In this document: one piece after another, positions 5,719-7,588 of the stretch
Layout: each line of letters opens with the position of its first letter
Numbering within the stretch: position 1 is the stretch's first letter
Notes under the pieces: model-generated
Database searches by the model: none
Told to the model about the DNA's origin: nothing
Seen by the model: the letters and a program-made list of their open reading frames with translations, nothing else
Position numbers and translations under genes: made by a program
DNA from: Gammaproteobacteria bacterium
GTDB taxonomy: Bacteria > Pseudomonadota > Gammaproteobacteria > UWMA-0217
Direction of reading: 5' to 3'
Assembly (NCBI GenBank): GCA_027031685.1
Contig: JALVPS010000022.1
Coordinates: 1 to 7,588, forward strand
Length of the DNA stretch: 7,588 bases

Positions 5719-5861
5719 CACCCGCCCCGCGCGACCAGCTGCACCAGGGCCTGGCAGTGCGTCAGTCCCAGCGACAGGAACAACAGCGCGATGCCGGCGG
5801 CGCGGCGCAACAGGTGGCCCGGGCCGGCGGGCGCGGGCGGTGGCGGGCTGGCGGGGCGCAT
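5715..5861 (-). CDS. 48-residue putative membrane microprotein
   Basis: This short ORF encodes 48 residues: a Pro-rich N-terminus (MRPASPPPPAPAGPGH), two arginines, then one hydrophobic segment (AAGIALLFLSLGLTHCQALV). It may be a single-pass membrane peptide. Support comes from context: TATAGT (5873-5868) ends exactly 6 nt before the ATG, as at the thioesterase-like gene, and the stop overlaps the GTG of the next gene as GTGA. An in-frame ATG at 5888 would place the -10 hexamer inside the gene and is less likely. I know no family for it; it could instead be a leader that couples translation of the membrane protein. Confidence 0.5.
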   Translation of the reverse strand: MRPASPPPPAPAGPGHLLRRAAGIALLFLSLGLTHCQALVQLVARGGW

Positions 5862-5867
5862 GGCCCG

Positions 5868-5873
5868 ACTATA
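5868..5873 (-). promoter_or_regulatory. -10 element of the microprotein/membrane protein unit
   Basis: TATAGT, five of six, lies on the minus strand 6 nt before the ATG at 5861. The predicted first transcribed base is the A of that ATG, so the mRNA would be leaderless. No -35 is obvious. Confidence 0.5.
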
Positions 5874-5890
5874 ACCCAGCCGGCGCATCC

Positions 5891-5925
5891 CCCTCACCCC
5901 GGCCCTATTCCCCCGAGGGGGAGCG
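5891..5925. repeat. Dispersed CCCTCACCCC-type palindromic repeat at the 3' end of a gene
   Basis: The stretch begins CCCTCACCCCGGCCC (5891-5905) and ends in a hairpin, TCCCCC (5909-5914) and GGGGGA (5917-5922). It matches the general form of a short intergenic repeat common in many proteobacteria, CCCTCACCCC followed by a palindromic CCCGAGGG-type core. It contains the TAG stop and last codons of the secreted alpha-helical protein gene. Repeat membership is from memory of its form; other genomic copies cannot be seen here. Confidence 0.55.
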
Positions 5926-6927
5926 CGAATCGCTGGCGGAGGCGTTCGGGGGCAAGGACGGGGCGGCCGGGACATCGCCGGCCGAATCGACCCGCCCACC
6001 GGCCGTGCGCGGCCTGAAGACCAGCAGCGCCGCCGTGGCGGTCTGTACGGCGTGACGCAGGGCGTTGTCGCGGTGGGGGGTCTGCCGGCCCCAGCTGCCA
6101 TCCGCCCGTTGGCTCTGTATCAAGTCGTCCAAGGCACGCCGCACGGCCGGCGCCTGCGGATCGCCGCGCAGGATGTGCCAGCTGAGCAGCAACTCGGCCA
6201 GCAGGTCGCGATTGCCGCTGGTGCGGGTCAAGGCCAACCCCTCGCGCAGCACGGCCAGCAGGGGCGCCCGGCCGCGGGCCATCCAGGCCGGCGGGGGCAG
6301 GCGGCCGAAGTCGGTGAGCACGGCGATCTCGTGCACCAGGGCGTAGTACAGATAGGGATGGCCGCGCAGGGCCGTGGGCAGGACCTGGCCGCCACCGACG
6401 TGGGCGATGCGCCAGGCGAAGCTGCCCGGCAGCAGGCGGCGCGGGTCCAGCGGCGGCCTGGCCCCCAGCCGCGCCAGTAGCACGGCCACCGCCAGGCGCA
6501 CGGTGGGGTTGGCGCGCGGCGCCCGGGCCAGGGCGGTGCGGGCCGCTTCCAGCAGCGCCGTCCGCCGGGGCGGCGGCTGAGCCGCCAGCTCGAGCAGGTG
6601 CAGCGCCAGCAAGCGGTGGTAGTGATCCAGCAGGCCGTCGCCCGGCGCCCCGCCCTGCAGCGCCGCCGCCAGCCGCTGCAGGGCACGGCGCCGCGCCGGG
6701 GCCGGATCGGGGGCGCCGGGCGGCCACGGCAGGTCGCGGGTGACGAGGTGAAACAGGGCCTCGTCCACCAGGTCGCGAAAGCCGCCGTCCTCCGCGCTGG
6801 CCGGATGGGCCTCGATCCAGGCCAGTCCGCGCAGGATGGCCCGGTCCTGCGCCGCCGGCGCGGCGGCCAGAGCCGGGCCGGCGGCCAGCAGCAGCGACAG
6901 CAGGCCGGTAATGAGGGAGCGGTACAT
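5905..6927 (-). CDS. Secreted all-alpha protein of unknown function, toroid-like C-terminus
   Basis: The 340-residue product begins with a clear signal peptide (MYRSLITGLLSLLLAAGPALA, cut probably near residue 21). The body is helix-rich with many Leu/Ala/Arg residues, including DGLLDHYHRLLALHLLEL and PYLYYALVHEIAVLTDFG. Near the C-terminus, LIQSQRADGSWG (about 269-280) followed by NALRHAVQTATAALLVF resembles a QW-type repeat of alpha/alpha-toroid proteins such as terpene cyclases and related secreted helical repeats. I know no named family, and no catalytic motif is evident. The start at 6927 is preferred over the one at 7068, because it gives the signal peptide and has GGAG (6936-6933) upstream; the longer form would cross the divergent promoter. 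The last 15 or so residues are low complexity and partly encoded by a repeat. It is divergent from another secreted protein gene. Confidence 0.75.
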   Translation of the reverse strand: MYRSLITGLLSLLLAAGPALAAAPAAQDRAILRGLAWIEAHPASAEDGGFRDLVDEALFHLVTRDLPWPPGAPDPAPARRRALQRLAAALQGGAPGDGLLDHYHRLLALHLLELAAQPPPRRTALLEAARTALARAPRANPTVRLAVAVLLARLGARPPLDPRRLLPGSFAWRIAHVGGGQVLPTALRGHPYLYYALVHEIAVLTDFGRLPPPAWMARGRAPLLAVLREGLALTRTSGNRDLLAELLLSWHILRGDPQAPAVRRALDDLIQSQRADGSWGRQTPHRDNALRHAVQTATAALLVFRPRTAGGRVDSAGDVPAAPSLPPNASASDSRSPSGE

Positions 6928-7010
6928 GGGACTCCGGTCGGATGGACTGGCCACTAGCCTGCCGCGCGCGCCGCCATCACGCAACACGCCGGCCGGAACG
7001 CGACGCAGGC

Positions 7011-7031
7011 GGCGGCGACCCCGGCGGCGAC
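7011..7031 (+). repeat. Two 9-bp direct repeats at 12-bp spacing upstream of a -10
   Basis: GGCGGCGAC occurs at 7011-7019 and again at 7023-7031, just before CATAAT at 7036-7041. Spacing near one helical turn in the -35 position is the pattern of a response-regulator or similar activator site. In DNA this rich in GGC codon-like runs it may be chance. Confidence 0.25.
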
Positions 7032-7035
7032 GCGC

Positions 7036-7041
7036 CATAAT
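7036..7041 (+). promoter_or_regulatory. Candidate -10 element of the right-edge secreted protein gene
   Basis: CATAAT matches five of six -10 bases. The predicted start near 7048 leaves a leader of about 23 nt holding GGAGG at 7059-7063, 7 nt before the ATG. No good -35 is visible. Confidence 0.45.
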
Positions 7042-7070
7042 GGGGGCTTTCCGTCCCCGGAGGCCCAACC

Positions 7071-7588
7071 ATGCGCCGTCTGCTCGCCCTGCTCCTGCTG
7101 CTCGCCGGCAGCGCCCTTGCCGCCCAGCGGCCGGTGCCCGCGCCGCTGGCCCCGTGGGAGGACTGGGTGCGCAGCCCGGAGGCGGCCTGCCCCTGGCGCA
7201 GCGGTCCCGACAAGGGCCGGCTGTGCCAGTGGTATGGCACGCTGCACCTGCGGCCCGACGGCGACGGCCTGGCCTTCGATTTCTCCCTCCTGCTGCGCCG
7301 CCCCGGCTGGGTGCCCCTGCCCGGCTCGCGCGCCGCCTGGCCCACGGCGGTGCAGGTGGATGGCGAGCCGGCGGCGGTCATCGCCCGCGACGGGCGTCCC
7401 TGGCTGTGGCTGGAACAGGCCGGGCCGGCCGCGCGCCGCGTCACCGGCCACTTGCCGGCCGAGGCCCTGCGGCGCGGCCTGGCGGTGCCGGACGGCATGG
7501 CCGTCATCGACTACCGGGCGGATGGCCAGCCCCGCCCGCTGTACCGCGACGACCGCGGCCGCTGGCGCCTGCGCCCCCTGCCCGACAG
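7071..7588 (+). CDS. Secreted beta-rich protein of unknown function, N-terminal part (runs off right edge)
   Basis: The 172 visible codons are open to the window end. A signal peptide (MRRLLALLLLLAGSALA, cleavage probably before AQRP) is followed by PLAPWEDWV, then Cys40 and Cys52, which could form a disulfide in the periplasm. A beta-strand-rich domain follows with LRPDGDGLAFDFSLLL, RPGWVPLPGS, VQVDGEPAAVIARDGRPWLW and a later VIDYRADGQPRPLYRDDRG. This looks like a sandwich of short strands. I have a general impression of similar N-termini in large secreted proteins of Gammaproteobacteria, but I cannot name a family and assign no function. GGAGG at 7059-7063 and CATAAT upstream support the start at 7071. 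The gene is head-to-head with the secreted alpha-helical protein across 143 bp. Confidence 0.82.
   Translation, partial: MRRLLALLLLLAGSALAAQRPVPAPLAPWEDWVRSPEAACPWRSGPDKGRLCQWYGTLHLRPDGDGLAFDFSLLLRRPGWVPLPGSRAAWPTAVQVDGEPAAVIARDGRPWLWLEQAGPAARRVTGHLPAEALRRGLAVPDGMAVIDYRADGQPRPLYRDDRGRWRLRPLPD

Noticed and set aside
6928..7068. N-terminal extension of the secreted alpha-helical protein
   Set aside because: The extension is Arg-rich, would bury the signal peptide and would overlap the divergent promoter.
1..7588. tRNA, rRNA, CRISPR array, insertion sequence or attachment site
   Set aside because: No cloverleaf-like sequence, regularly spaced repeats, transposase motif or integrase was found on either strand.

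Overview
The window comes from a GC-rich (roughly 70% by eye) bacterial chromosome. ClpB, SprT, a DUF488 protein and the very GC-rich codon use all fit a gammaproteobacterium, possibly an Ectothiorhodospiraceae or Chromatiales-like lineage. The class is an inference from protein style; the genus cannot be read from the sequence. No rRNA, tRNA, CRISPR array, transposase or phage gene is visible.

Layout from left to right. The minus-strand N-terminal third of clpB (disaggregase) runs off the left edge. It has an A/T-rich promoter and an inverted repeat upstream, and a strong internal start at codon 149. Divergent to it on the plus strand is an EboD-like member of the dehydroquinate synthase superfamily with several catalytic and metal positions changed, followed by sprT (zinc metalloprotease-like). 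A perfect 11-bp inverted repeat sits on the eboD-like stop codon, and its right arm can also pair with a third copy downstream. Next is a head-to-head pair: a hotdog-fold thioesterase-like gene (minus) and a DUF488 gene (plus), separated by 43 bp in which the two -10 hexamers overlap on opposite strands.

The right half is mostly minus strand. It holds a membrane-anchored SGNH/GDSL hydrolase, a four-helix membrane protein that overlaps a 48-residue membrane microprotein, and a secreted all-alpha protein of unknown function. The last 3' bases of that secreted gene lie in a dispersed CCCTCACCCC-type repeat. At the right edge a divergent plus-strand gene encodes the signal peptide and N-terminus of a secreted beta-rich protein that continues outside the window.

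The window looks like a set of small, separately transcribed units, not one large operon. Many genes have an isolated TATAAT-like hexamer in otherwise GC-rich DNA, close to the start. In two genes the hexamer is exactly 6 nt from the ATG, which predicts leaderless mRNAs. The best leads are the altered, apparently orphan EboD-like protein, the overlapping bidirectional promoter with leaderless transcription, the switching hairpins at the eboD-like stop, and the uncharacterised secreted pair at the right edge.
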